Assembly (NCBI RefSeq): GCF_010093235.1
Contig: NZ_PDWP01000031.1
Location: forward strand, 1 to 36,522
Reading direction: 5' to 3'
Length of the DNA: 36,522 bases
Source: Pseudoxanthomonas suwonensis
GTDB taxonomy: Bacteria; Pseudomonadota; Gammaproteobacteria; Xanthomonadales; Xanthomonadaceae
Shown here in pieces: positions 19,257 through 28,709 of this stretch. The notes beneath the pieces were generated by a model that saw only the letters and a list, made by a program, of their open reading frames with translations, was not told the DNA's origin and did no database searches. Every line of letters starts with the position of its first letter. Position 1 is the first letter of the stretch. A program made the translations under genes and the position numbers.

Positions 19257-20843
19257 TCAGTGGTCTCCGCCGACCGGCCGCGGCCCCTTGGCCGTGAACG
19301 GGGGGCGCGCGAACCAGACCAGCGCGATCACCGCCAGGAAGATGATGCCCAGCAGGTGGAAGATCTCGTTGAAGCCGATCTGCGCGGCCTGCTGGCCGAT
19401 CTCCTGGTTGAGCATCAGCGCGCCGCGGGTGAGGTCGCCCTGGCCGAGCCGGGTCGCCAGCTGGCGCACGCCCTCGTCGGTCGCGGGCAGGTGCTCGGTC
19501 AGGCGCGCGTGGTGGATGGTCGTGCGCTGGTTCCAGGCCCAGGTAGTCAGGGAGGCGGCGAAGCTGCCGCCCAGGGTGCGCACGAAGGTGGCCAGGCCGG
19601 AGCCGGCGGCGATCTCGTGCGGCTCCAGGTCCGACAGCAGGATGGTCAGCACCGGCATGAAGAACAGCGCCACGCCGATGCCCTGCACCAGCTGGATCAT
19701 CGCCACGCGCTGGAAGTCCACGTCCAGGTTGAAGCCGGCGCGCATGAAGCTGGTGGTGGCCATCGCCACGAAGGCGAGGCTGGCCAGCATGCGCAGGTCG
19801 AAGCGGGTGGCGTACTTGCCCACGAACGGCGTCAGCAGCACCGGCAGGATGCCGATCGGCGCGGGGGCGAAGCCGGCCCAGATCGCGGTGTAGCCCATGT
19901 TCCGCTGCAGCCACAGCGGCACCATCAGGCCGATGGCGAAGAACGCGGCGTAGGCCGTGACCATCGCCACCGTGCCGGCGGCGAAATTGCGGTGGCGGAA
20001 CAGGCGCAGGTTGACGATCGGATCCTTCTCGGTGAGCTCCCAGGTCACGAACACCGCCAGCGCGACCACCGCGATGATGGTCAGGACCACGATCTCGGTG
20101 GACTGGAACCAGTCCTTCTCGTTGCCCAGGTCCAGCATGATCTGCAGCGCGCCCACGCCCAGCACCAGGGTGGCCAGGCCGATGTAGTCCATCTTCGGCT
20201 TCTCGGTGCGCTCCGGCCGGCCCTTCATCTGCGAGCTCACCACCCAGGCCGCGAACAGGCCGATGGGCACGTTGATGAAGAAGATCCACTCCCAGCTGTA
20301 GTTGTCGGTGATCCAGCCGCCGAGGATGGGGCCGGCGATCGGCGCGACCACCGTGACCATCGCCAGCAGCGCGATCGCCTGGCCGCGTTTGGCCGGTGGA
20401 TAGATCGACAGCAGCAGCGCCTGGGTCACCGGGTACATCGGGCCGCAGACGAAGCCCTGCAGCGCGCGCGAGACCACCAGCATGCCCATGCTCTGCGAGA
20501 TGCCGCACAGCAGCGAGGCGACGACGAAGGCCAGGGTGGCCCACTGGAACAGCCGCACCTCGCCGAAGCGGCGGCTGAGGAAGCCGGTCAGCGGCAGGGC
20601 GATGGCGTTGCTGACCGCGAACGAGGTGATCACCCAGGTCGCCTGGTTGGCGCTGGCGCCGAGGTTGCCGGAGATGGTCGGCAGCGAGACGTTGGCGATC
20701 GTGGTGTCCAGCACCTGCATGAACGATGCAAGCGCCAGGCCCAGCGTGGCCAGGGCCACGCTGGGTGGACGGAACGGCTGGGCCGCGGCGGCCGCGCTGG
20801 GCGCGGCGCCGGATCCCGGGGCGGTTGCTGCAGTGGAGGACAT
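19257..20843 (-). CDS. emrB: MFS multidrug permease EmrB (DHA2 family)
   Basis: This 528-residue, 14-helix drug:proton antiporter is the inner-membrane pump of a tripartite system. Family motifs are visible: LDTTIANVSLPTISGNLGAS in helix 1, WVITSFAVSNAIALPLTGFLSRRFGEVR (motif A), VSRALQGF (motif B) and GPILGGWITDNYSWEWIFFINVPIG (motif C). The N-terminus is alanine- and proline-rich and slightly extended. It is the last gene of the emrR-emrC-emrA-emrB series, 17 bases after emrA. Substrates are expected to be hydrophobic compounds, by analogy with EmrB and with S. maltophilia EmrCAB; the sequence alone does not show them. Confidence 0.94.
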   Translation of the reverse strand: MSSTAATAPGSGAAPSAAAAAQPFRPPSVALATLGLALASFMQVLDTTIANVSLPTISGNLGASANQATWVITSFAVSNAIALPLTGFLSRRFGEVRLFQWATLAFVVASLLCGISQSMGMLVVSRALQGFVCGPMYPVTQALLLSIYPPAKRGQAIALLAMVTVVAPIAGPILGGWITDNYSWEWIFFINVPIGLFAAWVVSSQMKGRPERTEKPKMDYIGLATLVLGVGALQIMLDLGNEKDWFQSTEIVVLTIIAVVALAVFVTWELTEKDPIVNLRLFRHRNFAAGTVAMVTAYAAFFAIGLMVPLWLQRNMGYTAIWAGFAPAPIGILPVLLTPFVGKYATRFDLRMLASLAFVAMATTSFMRAGFNLDVDFQRVAMIQLVQGIGVALFFMPVLTILLSDLEPHEIAAGSGLATFVRTLGGSFAASLTTWAWNQRTTIHHARLTEHLPATDEGVRQLATRLGQGDLTRGALMLNQEIGQQAAQIGFNEIFHLLGIIFLAVIALVWFARPPFTAKGPRPVGGDH

Positions 20844-20860
20844 GGGGGGAGGTCGTCCGC

Positions 20861-22042
20861 TCAGCCGCGCGCGCGCGGCAGGTTCTGCTCGACGATCCGG
20901 GCGATCAGCGCGTTGGCCTCGTCCAGCTGCCGGCGGTAGACGGCGGTGGCGAAGCGCGGTTCGGCGGCCTTGCGCGACTGCGCCAGCACCTGGCCGCTGT
21001 CGTCACTGACATCGACGTCGACGTGCATGCTCAGGCCCACGCGCAGCGGATGGGTGGCCAGCTGCTGCGGATCCAGCTCGATCCGCACCGGCACGCGCTG
21101 CACGATCTTGATCCAGTTGCCCGAGGCGTTCTGCGCCGGCAGCAGCGAGAACGCGCTGCCGGTGCCGAGGCCGAGGCTGGCGACCTTGCCCTGGTAGCGG
21201 ACGCTGCCGCCGTACAGGTCGGCCCTGACCTCGACCGGCTGGCCGATGCGCATGCGCCCCAGCTGGGTTTCCTTGAAGTTGGCCTCTACCCACATCTGCT
21301 CCAGGGGCACCACGGTCATCAGCGTGGCGCCGGGCTGGACGCGCTGGCCCAGCTGCACCTGGCGCCTAGCGACATAGCCGGACACCGGGGCGACGATGGC
21401 GGTGCGCTGCAGCTCCAGGTAGGCCTGGCGCAGCTGCGAGGCGGCCGCCTGCACCTGCGGCTGCTCCTGCACGGTGGTGGCGTCGACCAGGGCGCGGCTG
21501 CGCTGCAGGTTGCCCTGGGCGGTGCCCAGCGCGGCCTCGGCGGCGGCGAGCACGTCGCGGGCGTGGGCCAGCTCCTCGCGCGATATCGCGCCGCTGGCGA
21601 CCAGGCCTTCGCGGCGCTTCACGTCGGCGCGCGCCTGCTCGACCGCGACCTGGCGCGCGCGCAGTTCGGCCTGGGCGGCGTCGGCGCTGCTGAAGTAGCC
21701 GCGCACCTGGCGCACGGTCGCGGCCAGGTTGGCCACGGCCTGGTCGTAGGCGACCTGGGCGTCGTTCGGATCCAGCTGCACCAGCACCTGGCCGGCCTCG
21801 ACGCGGTCGCCGTCGTCGACCTCGATGCCGACCACGGTGCCGGCGGTCTGGGGCACCAGGCTCACCACGTTGCCCTGGGCATAGGCGTCGTCAGTGTCCT
21901 CGTGCCAGCGCGCGTACACCAGGTACCAGGCCAGCCAGGCGGCGCCGGCCAGCACCAGGACCGACAGCAGGATCTTCAGGGCGCGCGTGCGCTTGCCGTT
22001 GCCGGCCGGCGCGGTTGCTTGCGGATTGGTTTCGGTGGTCAT
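20861..22042 (-). CDS. emrA: Membrane fusion protein EmrA (HlyD family)
   Basis: This 393-residue periplasmic adaptor joins the EmrB pump to the outer-membrane channel. It has a short cytoplasmic N-terminus, one membrane anchor (about 25-45), the first half of the lipoyl domain (VSLVPQTAGTVVGIEVDDGDRVEAGQVLVQLD), a long alpha-helical coiled-coil hairpin (about 95-215), the second lipoyl half (AIVAPVSGYVARRQVQLGQRVQPG) and a beta-barrel. Length and layout match EmrA. It lies between emrC (15-base gap) and emrB (17-base gap) on the same strand. Confidence 0.94.
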   Translation of the reverse strand: MTTETNPQATAPAGNGKRTRALKILLSVLVLAGAAWLAWYLVYARWHEDTDDAYAQGNVVSLVPQTAGTVVGIEVDDGDRVEAGQVLVQLDPNDAQVAYDQAVANLAATVRQVRGYFSSADAAQAELRARQVAVEQARADVKRREGLVASGAISREELAHARDVLAAAEAALGTAQGNLQRSRALVDATTVQEQPQVQAAASQLRQAYLELQRTAIVAPVSGYVARRQVQLGQRVQPGATLMTVVPLEQMWVEANFKETQLGRMRIGQPVEVRADLYGGSVRYQGKVASLGLGTGSAFSLLPAQNASGNWIKIVQRVPVRIELDPQQLATHPLRVGLSMHVDVDVSDDSGQVLAQSRKAAEPRFATAVYRRQLDEANALIARIVEQNLPRARG

Positions 22043-22057
22043 GGGCGTTGGCGGGGG

Positions 22058-23527
22058 TCAGGAATTCGGAAGGGAGGTGGTGGCCGGCGCGTCGAACGAC
22101 AGGCCGCCGCCGAGGGCGCGGTCGAGGTCGACCGTGGCCAGGTAGCGTTGCGCGCGCAGCGCGGCCAGCTGCTGTTCGACCTGCAGCAGCGGTCGCTGTG
22201 CGGCCAGCACGTCGAGCTGGGTGCCGATGCCGGCGGCGTAGCGCGTCTCGGCCAGCTGCAGCGCGGCCTCGGCCGAGGCCCGGGCCTCCTGCAGCGAGCA
22301 TTCCTGCGCGTCCAGCGAACGGATGGCCTGGACCGCGTCGGTGACCTCGTGCAGGGCCTCGACCACGCCCTGGTTGTAGCCGGCCACGGCCAGGTCGTAG
22401 TCGGCGTCGCGCGCGTCCAGCTGGTTGCGGCGCGCGCCGCCATCGAAGATCGGCAGGCTGATCGCCGGGCCACCGAAGCCGAGCACGGCATCGCTGTCGA
22501 ACAGGTCGGAGAAGCCGGTGGCCGCCAGGCCGACCAGGCCGCTGAGATCGATGGCGGGCCTGAACATGGCCTTCGCCGACCTGATGCCCTGCGCGGCGGC
22601 CTCGACCCGCCAGCGCGCGGCGACCACGTCGGGGCGGCGGCCCAGCAGTTCGCTGGGCAGCACGCCCGGCAGCGCGGGGGCGGGGGCCTGCAGCAGCCGC
22701 GGGCGGGCGATGTCCAGGCCGCGGTCGGGACCCTTGCCCAGCAGGGCGGCGAGGGTGTTGCGCAGGGCGTCGATCTGCTGCTGCGCGGCCTCGACCTGGG
22801 CCTTGGCCGTGGCGATGGCGGTCTCGGCATTGCGCAGCGCCAGCGCCCCGTCGATGCCCGCATCCACGCGCTGGCGGCCCAGCTGCAGCAGGTGCTCGCT
22901 GCGTTGCTGCTCGCGCAGGGCCAGGTCCTGTGTCTCGAAGGCCTGGGCCAGGGCGATGTAGGCACGCGTCACGTCGGCCGCCAGGGCGAGGCGCGCGGCC
23001 TGGGCGTCGATCTCGGCGGCGCGGGCCTGGCCCAGCGCGGCCTCGTACTCGGCGCGCTTGCCGCCCCACACGTCCAGCGGCCAGTCGAAGTTGAGCATCA
23101 GCACGGCGTTGTGCATCAGCTCGCCGCCCAGTTCGTCGCCGGCCAGGCCCCTGGGCAGCTGGGCGACCGCGTACTGGGCGCTGCCGGCGACGACCGGCTT
23201 GCGCGCCGCGTCGGCCAGCCCGGCCTGGGCGCGTGCCTTGCGCAGGCGCGCCTCGGCAGCGGCCAGCGAAGGGGTGCCGTCCAGCGCTTCGGAGACCAGC
23301 GCGTCCAGCTGCGGGTCGCCGAAGGCGCGCCACCAGTCCTGGCGGGGGAAGCCGGCTTCGCTGAGCGGCGCGCCGGCGAGGCTGCGGGCCACTTCATGGC
23401 TGTCGGCGTCCTGTGGCTGGGCCGCCGGGTCCAGTCCACCGGGGCTGGCGCAACCGGCCAGCGCCAGCGCAAGGAACAACGTGCCTAGGGCCGCCACGGG
23501 GCGGCCGGAGAGGGGGCGGGGATGCAT
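22058..23527 (-). CDS. emrC: Outer-membrane efflux lipoprotein (NodT/OprM family)
   Basis: This 489-residue TolC-like channel subunit is predicted to form the outer-membrane exit of the pump. A lipoprotein signal peptide ends in the lipobox LALAGC (cysteine near residue 25), followed by the NodT-type opening WWRAFGDPQLDALVSEAL. Two repeats of long helices with conserved strand turns follow (ARPRLLQAPAPALPGVLPSELLGRRPDVVAARWRVEAA). Gene symbol follows the S. maltophilia emrCAB precedent and is by analogy. It begins 3 bases after the emrR stop, so regulator and channel are translationally close. Having its own channel distinguishes this operon from E. coli emrRAB, which uses TolC. Confidence 0.92.
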   Translation of the reverse strand: MHPRPLSGRPVAALGTLFLALALAGCASPGGLDPAAQPQDADSHEVARSLAGAPLSEAGFPRQDWWRAFGDPQLDALVSEALDGTPSLAAAEARLRKARAQAGLADAARKPVVAGSAQYAVAQLPRGLAGDELGGELMHNAVLMLNFDWPLDVWGGKRAEYEAALGQARAAEIDAQAARLALAADVTRAYIALAQAFETQDLALREQQRSEHLLQLGRQRVDAGIDGALALRNAETAIATAKAQVEAAQQQIDALRNTLAALLGKGPDRGLDIARPRLLQAPAPALPGVLPSELLGRRPDVVAARWRVEAAAQGIRSAKAMFRPAIDLSGLVGLAATGFSDLFDSDAVLGFGGPAISLPIFDGGARRNQLDARDADYDLAVAGYNQGVVEALHEVTDAVQAIRSLDAQECSLQEARASAEAALQLAETRYAAGIGTQLDVLAAQRPLLQVEQQLAALRAQRYLATVDLDRALGGGLSFDAPATTSLPNS

Positions 23528-23530
23528 CGG

Positions 23531-23980
23531 TCAGGATTCCGGAATGGAAAGGTTGTCGCGGACCTGCTCCAGCAGGCTGATGAACTGCGCGCGCTGGGCG
23601 TCGTCCAGGCCCGCGAGGGCGACGTCGCGGACGCGCTCGCCGCACTGGGCGATGTCGCGGGCGATCTGCTTGCCGGCGTCGGTCAGGCGGATGTTGAGCG
23701 CGCGGCGGTCGCCCGGATCAGCGCTGCGGACGATCAGCCCGCGGGCCTCCAGCCTGTCCAGCAGGCGGGTCATGGCCCCCGGGCTGAGTTCGGCGATGCG
23801 CGCCAGTTCGGTCGCATTGGCGACGCCGTCGGCCAGCTTCTTGATGGTCAGGAACTGGCTGAAGGTGAGGTCGTGGCCGACCGTGACCAGCTCGTGCTGC
23901 CAGCGGGCACGCATGGCATCGCGGACCTGCCGCACGAGCAGGCCCAGGGCGGAGCCGGTGCAGATGGAGGAGGAGGACAT
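23531..23980 (-). CDS. emrR: MarR-family repressor of the emr efflux operon
   Basis: This 149-residue winged-helix regulator has the MarR layout: recognition region LSPGAMTRLLDRLEARGLIVRSAD and wing DPGDRRALNIRLTDAG. It is the first gene of the efflux operon and probably represses it, releasing on ligand binding. ATG at 23980 was chosen because the longer frame (to 24037) would run through a perfect palindrome and a promoter at 23989-24028. The resulting leader is only a few bases long, with no Shine-Dalgarno, so the transcript may be leaderless or nearly so. The stop is 3 bases from the start of the channel gene. Confidence 0.88.
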   Translation of the reverse strand: MSSSSICTGSALGLLVRQVRDAMRARWQHELVTVGHDLTFSQFLTIKKLADGVANATELARIAELSPGAMTRLLDRLEARGLIVRSADPGDRRALNIRLTDAGKQIARDIAQCGERVRDVALAGLDDAQRAQFISLLEQVRDNLSIPES

Positions 23981-23988
23981 GCGCGGGG

Positions 23989-24028
23989 ATGATACTCGCC
24001 CGCGCAATATTTGCAACATCAAATATTG
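23989..24028 (-). promoter_or_regulatory. emr operon promoter with palindromic MarR operator
   Basis: Arms CAATATTTG (24005-24013) and CAAATATTG (24020-24028) form a perfect inverted repeat with a 6-base spacer. On the minus strand a -35 TTGCAA (24016-24011) sits inside it, and TATCAT (23994-23989) follows after 16 bases. An operator over the -35 suits repression by the adjacent EmrR. The site is strikingly AT-rich for this genome. Confidence 0.8.
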
Positions 24029-24033
24029 TCCGA

Positions 24034-25534
<1,501 letters not shown>

Positions 25535-25548
25535 GGGCTTCTCCAAAA

Positions 25549-25563
25549 TGTGCAAAATGCACA
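25549..25563. promoter_or_regulatory. Operator-like palindrome, site 1
   Basis: TGTGCA-AAA-TGCACA is a perfect 6-bp inverted repeat with a 3-base spacer, between the divergent monooxygenase and MarR genes. It is a likely binding site for that regulator. Confidence 0.65.
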
Positions 25564-25579
25564 CATGGAGGACACCGTA

Positions 25580-26068
25580 ATGGCCCGATCCAAGAATGTG
25601 CAAGATACACATATTCCTGCCCGGATGAGGGAGCTGCACGGCGCGCTGATCGCCATCGCCAGCGTGATGAACCGGCCTCGCAACGACCAGCGGCTGGTCG
25701 CAGCCGCGGGTATCCGCCTGGACCAGGCCCTGTTCCGCCTGCTGGTGGCGATCGAACGGATGGGGCCGATCGGGGTGGTGGAGCTGGCCGAGCGCCTGGG
25801 CCGGGACTACACCACCGTCAGCCGCCAGGTCGCCAGGCTCGAGGCGATGGAGCTGGTCACCCGCCGCGGCAATGCCCAGGACCGCCGGATCCGCGAGGCG
25901 CTGGTCGCGCCCAAGGGCAAGGAGATGACCGACCGGCTGGACGAAGCGCGCGCGCGCCTGGCGCGCGAAGCGTTCCGCGACTGGCCGGAGCGGGACGTGG
26001 AGGAGCTGGTGCGGCTGATGACCCGCTTCGCCGCCGAACTGGAACGGATGGAGGCGCGGCCGGGCTGA
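25580..26068 (+). CDS. MarR-family regulator divergent from the monooxygenase
   Basis: This 162-residue winged-helix protein has the helix-turn-helix region VVELAERLGRDYTTVSRQVARLEAMELVTR and wing [16 protein letters not shown]. It probably controls the divergent monooxygenase and itself, since two matching palindromes flank its start. ATG at 25580 has GGAGGA 8 bases upstream; alternatives are 25565 (five residues longer) and 25625 (MRELHGALI), which would place both palindromes upstream of the coding region but lacks a ribosome binding site. Paralogy with the efflux repressor EmrR is only at family level. ffh follows after 76 bases with its own promoter. Confidence 0.88.
   Translation: MARSKNVQDTHIPARMRELHGALIAIASVMNRPRNDQRLVAAAGIRLDQALFRLLVAIERMGPIGVVELAERLGRDYTTVSRQVARLEAMELVTRRGNAQDRRIREALVAPKGKEMTDRLDEARARLAREAFRDWPERDVEELVRLMTRFAAELERMEARPG
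25597..25611. promoter_or_regulatory. Operator-like palindrome, site 2
   Basis: TGTGCA-AGA-TACACA matches site 1 except for one base in the right arm and one in the spacer. Its centre is 48 bases from that of site 1. With the preferred start it lies within codons 6-11 of the MarR gene. Confidence 0.55.
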
Positions 26069-26105
26069 ACGGTGGTGCGCACGGGGACGCCCGGCCTGCG
26101 CCGGC

Positions 26106-26111
26106 TATAAT
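26106..26111 (+). promoter_or_regulatory. Likely -10 element of ffh
   Basis: A consensus TATAAT lies 34 bases upstream of the ffh start. No clear -35 was found at the expected distance. Confidence 0.5.
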
Positions 26112-26144
26112 CGCCGGCCGTTTTCCGCCTTCCGGTCCGCCCGA

Positions 26145-27515
26145 ATGTTCGAATCCCTGACCCAGCGCCTGTCCGGCACCCTCGAGCGCCTGCGGGGCCG
26201 CGGCCGGCTGACCGAATCCAACATCAGCGAGGCCGTGCGCGAGGTGCGCATCGCCCTGCTGGAGGCCGACGTCGCCCTGCCGGTGGTCCAGGCCCTGATC
26301 CAGCGCATCAAGGTGCGCGCGGTCGGCCAGGAGGTGCTCAAGTCGCTGACCCCGGGCCAGGCCCTGATCAAGGTGGTGCGCGACGAGCTGACCGCGGTCA
26401 TGGGCTCGTCCGCCACCGACCTGAACCTCAACGTCCCGGCCCCGGCGGTGTTCCTGATGGCCGGCCTGCAGGGCGCGGGCAAGACCACCACCGTCGGCAA
26501 GCTTGCCAGGCACCTGAAGGAAAAGCGCAAGAAGAAGGTCATGGTGGTCAGCGCCGACGTCTACCGTCCGGCCGCGATCGAGCAGCTGAAGACCCTGGCC
26601 GAGCAGACCGGCGTGCTGTTCTTCCCGTCCGACGCCGGGCAGAAGCCGGAGGACATCGTCCGCGCCGCCATCGCCGATGCGCGCAAGTCCTTTGTCGACG
26701 TGCTGATCGTCGATACCGCCGGCCGCCTCGCCATCGACGAGGCGATGATGGCCGAGATCAAGGCCCTGCACGCGGCGGTCAATCCGGCCGAGACCCTGTT
26801 CGTGGTTGATGCCATGACCGGCCAGGACGCGGCCAACACCGCCAAGGCCTTCTCCGAGGCGCTGCCGTTGACCGGCGTGGTGCTGACCAAGACCGACGGC
26901 GACGCCCGCGGCGGCGCCGCGCTCTCGGTGCGCTACATCACCGGCAAGCCGATCAAGTTCGTCGGTACTGGCGAGAAGCTCGACGGCCTGGACGTGTTCC
27001 ACCCGGACCGCGTCGCCGCGCGCATCCTCGACATGGGCGACGTGCTGTCGCTGGTCGAGCAGGTCGAGCAGAACGTCGACCAGGAGAAGGCCGCCAAGCT
27101 CGCCGCCAAGGTCGCCAAGGGCAAGAAGTTCGACCTCAACGACATGCGCGACCAGTTCGAGCAGATGCAGAACATGGGCGGCATCGGCGAGCTGCTGGAC
27201 AAGCTGCCGGGCATGGGCCAGATCCCGGAACACCTCAAGCAGCAGGTCGCGCAGAGCCGCGAGGTGCCGCGCATGATCGCGATCATCAACTCGATGACGC
27301 CCAAGGAACGCCGCAACCCCGGCCTGCTCAACGGCTCGCGCCGCGCCCGCATCGCCCGCGGCTCCGGTACCACCCCGGCCGACGTCAACAAGCTGCTGAA
27401 GCAGTACCAGCAGATGGAGAAGATGATGTCGAAGATGGGCCGCGGCGGCATGAAGGGCATGATGCGCGGCCTGCAGGGCATGATGGGCGGCATGGGCCGC
27501 ATGCCGTTCCGCTGA
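26145..27515 (+). CDS. ffh: Signal recognition particle protein Ffh (SRP54)
   Basis: This 456-residue protein is the GTPase and signal-sequence-binding subunit of SRP; with 4.5S RNA it directs membrane proteins to FtsY and SecYEG. The N domain is followed by the G domain with P-loop GLQGAGKTTTVGKLA, DTAGR, TKTDGDARGGAALS and KPIKFVGTGEKLDGLD. The C-terminal M domain ends in a methionine-rich stretch (MEKMMSKMGRGG and beyond) that binds signal sequences. Length is normal. The start at 26145 (MFESLTQRLSGTLERLRG) matches the family. It has its own -10 and is followed by a hairpin and a class IV aminotransferase gene. Confidence 0.97.
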   Translation: MFESLTQRLSGTLERLRGRGRLTESNISEAVREVRIALLEADVALPVVQALIQRIKVRAVGQEVLKSLTPGQALIKVVRDELTAVMGSSATDLNLNVPAPAVFLMAGLQGAGKTTTVGKLARHLKEKRKKKVMVVSADVYRPAAIEQLKTLAEQTGVLFFPSDAGQKPEDIVRAAIADARKSFVDVLIVDTAGRLAIDEAMMAEIKALHAAVNPAETLFVVDAMTGQDAANTAKAFSEALPLTGVVLTKTDGDARGGAALSVRYITGKPIKFVGTGEKLDGLDVFHPDRVAARILDMGDVLSLVEQVEQNVDQEKAAKLAAKVAKGKKFDLNDMRDQFEQMQNMGGIGELLDKLPGMGQIPEHLKQQVAQSREVPRMIAIINSMTPKERRNPGLLNGSRRARIARGSGTTPADVNKLLKQYQQMEKMMSKMGRGGMKGMMRGLQGMMGGMGRMPFR

Positions 27516-27522
27516 TCCGCCA

Positions 27523-27544
27523 GCCGGCGGCGCATGCCGCCGGC
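27523..27544. terminator. GC hairpin after ffh
   Basis: A perfect 9-bp stem GCCGGCGGC (27523-27531) and GCCGCCGGC (27536-27544) encloses a GCAT loop, 7 bases after the ffh stop. No T-tract follows. It may protect the ffh mRNA 3' end or attenuate read-through into the next gene. Confidence 0.4.
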
Positions 27545-27569
27545 CTGCCACCACGACCAGGGGAAGTCG

Positions 27570-28391
27570 ATGCAGGCAGCGGGAACGTATCTGCTCAACG
27601 GCCAGCCGGCCGCGTCCGATCCGCATGGCCTGCGCGCGCTCGCGCAGGCCAACTATGGCCACTTCACCTCGCTGCAGGTGCGCGGTGGGCGTGCGCCCGG
27701 CCTGGGCCTGCACCTGGCGCGGTTGCGCCGTGGCAATGCCGAACTGTTCGATGCGCCGCTGGACGAAGCCCGGGTCCGTGCCTGGATGGCGCAGGCGGCC
27801 GCGGCGATGGGCGGCGACTGCTCGCTGCGGGTGACCGTGTTCGCCCGCGATTTCGACCACCGCCAGCCGCTGCGCGCGCTGCAGCCGGACGTGCTGGTGG
27901 CGGCCACCGCGCCGGTGGCGGCGGTCGGCAGGCCGATCCGCGTGCGCAGTACCGCGTTCGTGCGGCCGTTCCCGCACCTCAAGCACGTCGCCACCTTCCC
28001 GCTGTTCCAGCATCGCCGCCTGGCCCTGCAGGCCAGCTTCGACGACGCGCTGTTCGTGGAAGGCGCGGGCCTGGAGGCACGCGTGGTGGAAGGCACGGTC
28101 TGGAACATCGGCTTCTGGGACGGGCACGGCATCACCTGGCCGGAGGGACCGGCCCTGCGCGGCACCGCGGAGCAGTTGCTGCAGCAGGGCCTGGATCGCC
28201 TCGACTGCCCGCAGCAGGTGCGGCCGGTGGCGCTGGCCGATGTCAGCGCCTTCTTCGCCGCATTCGCGATCAACGCCAACGGCGTGCAGCGCATCACCGC
28301 GATCGACGCGGTGGAGTACGGCATATCGCCCGGGCTGGATGCGCTGCTGGCCTCGGCCACGGCGCAGGCGCGCTGGGAGCCCTTGGCGTAA
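27570..28391 (+). CDS. Class IV aminotransferase family protein (PabC/IlvE-like)
   Basis: This 273-residue protein has the fold-type IV PLP-enzyme pattern. The N-terminal YGHFTSLQVRGG (residues 29-40) aligns with the 'YG.FET...' region of aminodeoxychorismate lyases and branched-chain aminotransferases. The PLP lysine is probably K138 in PHLKHVATF, and E174 lies in RVVEGTVWNIGFWDG. An aminodeoxychorismate-lyase-like role is possible but the substrate cannot be decided from sequence. Start at 27570 (MQAAGTYLLNGQ) has AGGGGAAG upstream. It follows ffh by 54 bases and is convergent with the mdtC-like gene. Confidence 0.85.
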   Translation: MQAAGTYLLNGQPAASDPHGLRALAQANYGHFTSLQVRGGRAPGLGLHLARLRRGNAELFDAPLDEARVRAWMAQAAAAMGGDCSLRVTVFARDFDHRQPLRALQPDVLVAATAPVAAVGRPIRVRSTAFVRPFPHLKHVATFPLFQHRRLALQASFDDALFVEGAGLEARVVEGTVWNIGFWDGHGITWPEGPALRGTAEQLLQQGLDRLDCPQQVRPVALADVSAFFAAFAINANGVQRITAIDAVEYGISPGLDALLASATAQARWEPLA

Positions 28392-28709
28392 CCGTGTAGT
28401 TGCGCGGACGGGTGGGCGCTGGAGTCGCAGGCTCCGGCGGGGAGCTTCGCTGCTGCGGCGCCGCCCGGGTGCATAGCCATGTGCGACCCGCTGCAGCGGC
28501 CATCCATGGCCGCTGCCGGGAGGCGCCCGGCACGGCGCGTCTGCGGGCACGTCCGGGCCGTGGCTTCGTCCCGCCGCCGCAAGCCCTCTCCCGAGGGGTA
28601 GGGGGGTGAGGGTAGGGCTGCCTGCGGCATCGGTCGGCGACCGACCAACATCCCCGGCCACTCCCGCCCGGAGAGGGGAGTGATCCGTAGCCCGGACCCA
28701 GCCAGGCGG
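28392..28709. other. Non-coding gap of about 320 bases with hairpins
   Basis: No gene was found in this gap between two convergent genes. It contains a perfect 11-bp inverted repeat, GCAGCGGCCAT (28493-28503) with ATGGCCGCTGC (28506-28516), overlapping a second hairpin of arms GCCGGG (28515-28520) and CCCGGC. Further on is a CCCTCTCCC/GAGGGGTAGGGGGG stretch (near 28580-28610) of the kind dispersed in intergenic regions of this bacterial group. The hairpins could end transcription from both sides. Confidence 0.5.
28493..28516. repeat. Perfect inverted repeat in intergenic gap
   Basis: Arms of 11 bases (28493-28503 and 28506-28516) are separated by two C. Such a GCCAT/ATGGC palindrome is likely a copy of a dispersed intergenic element, which is inferred since only one copy is in the window. 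Confidence 0.5.
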
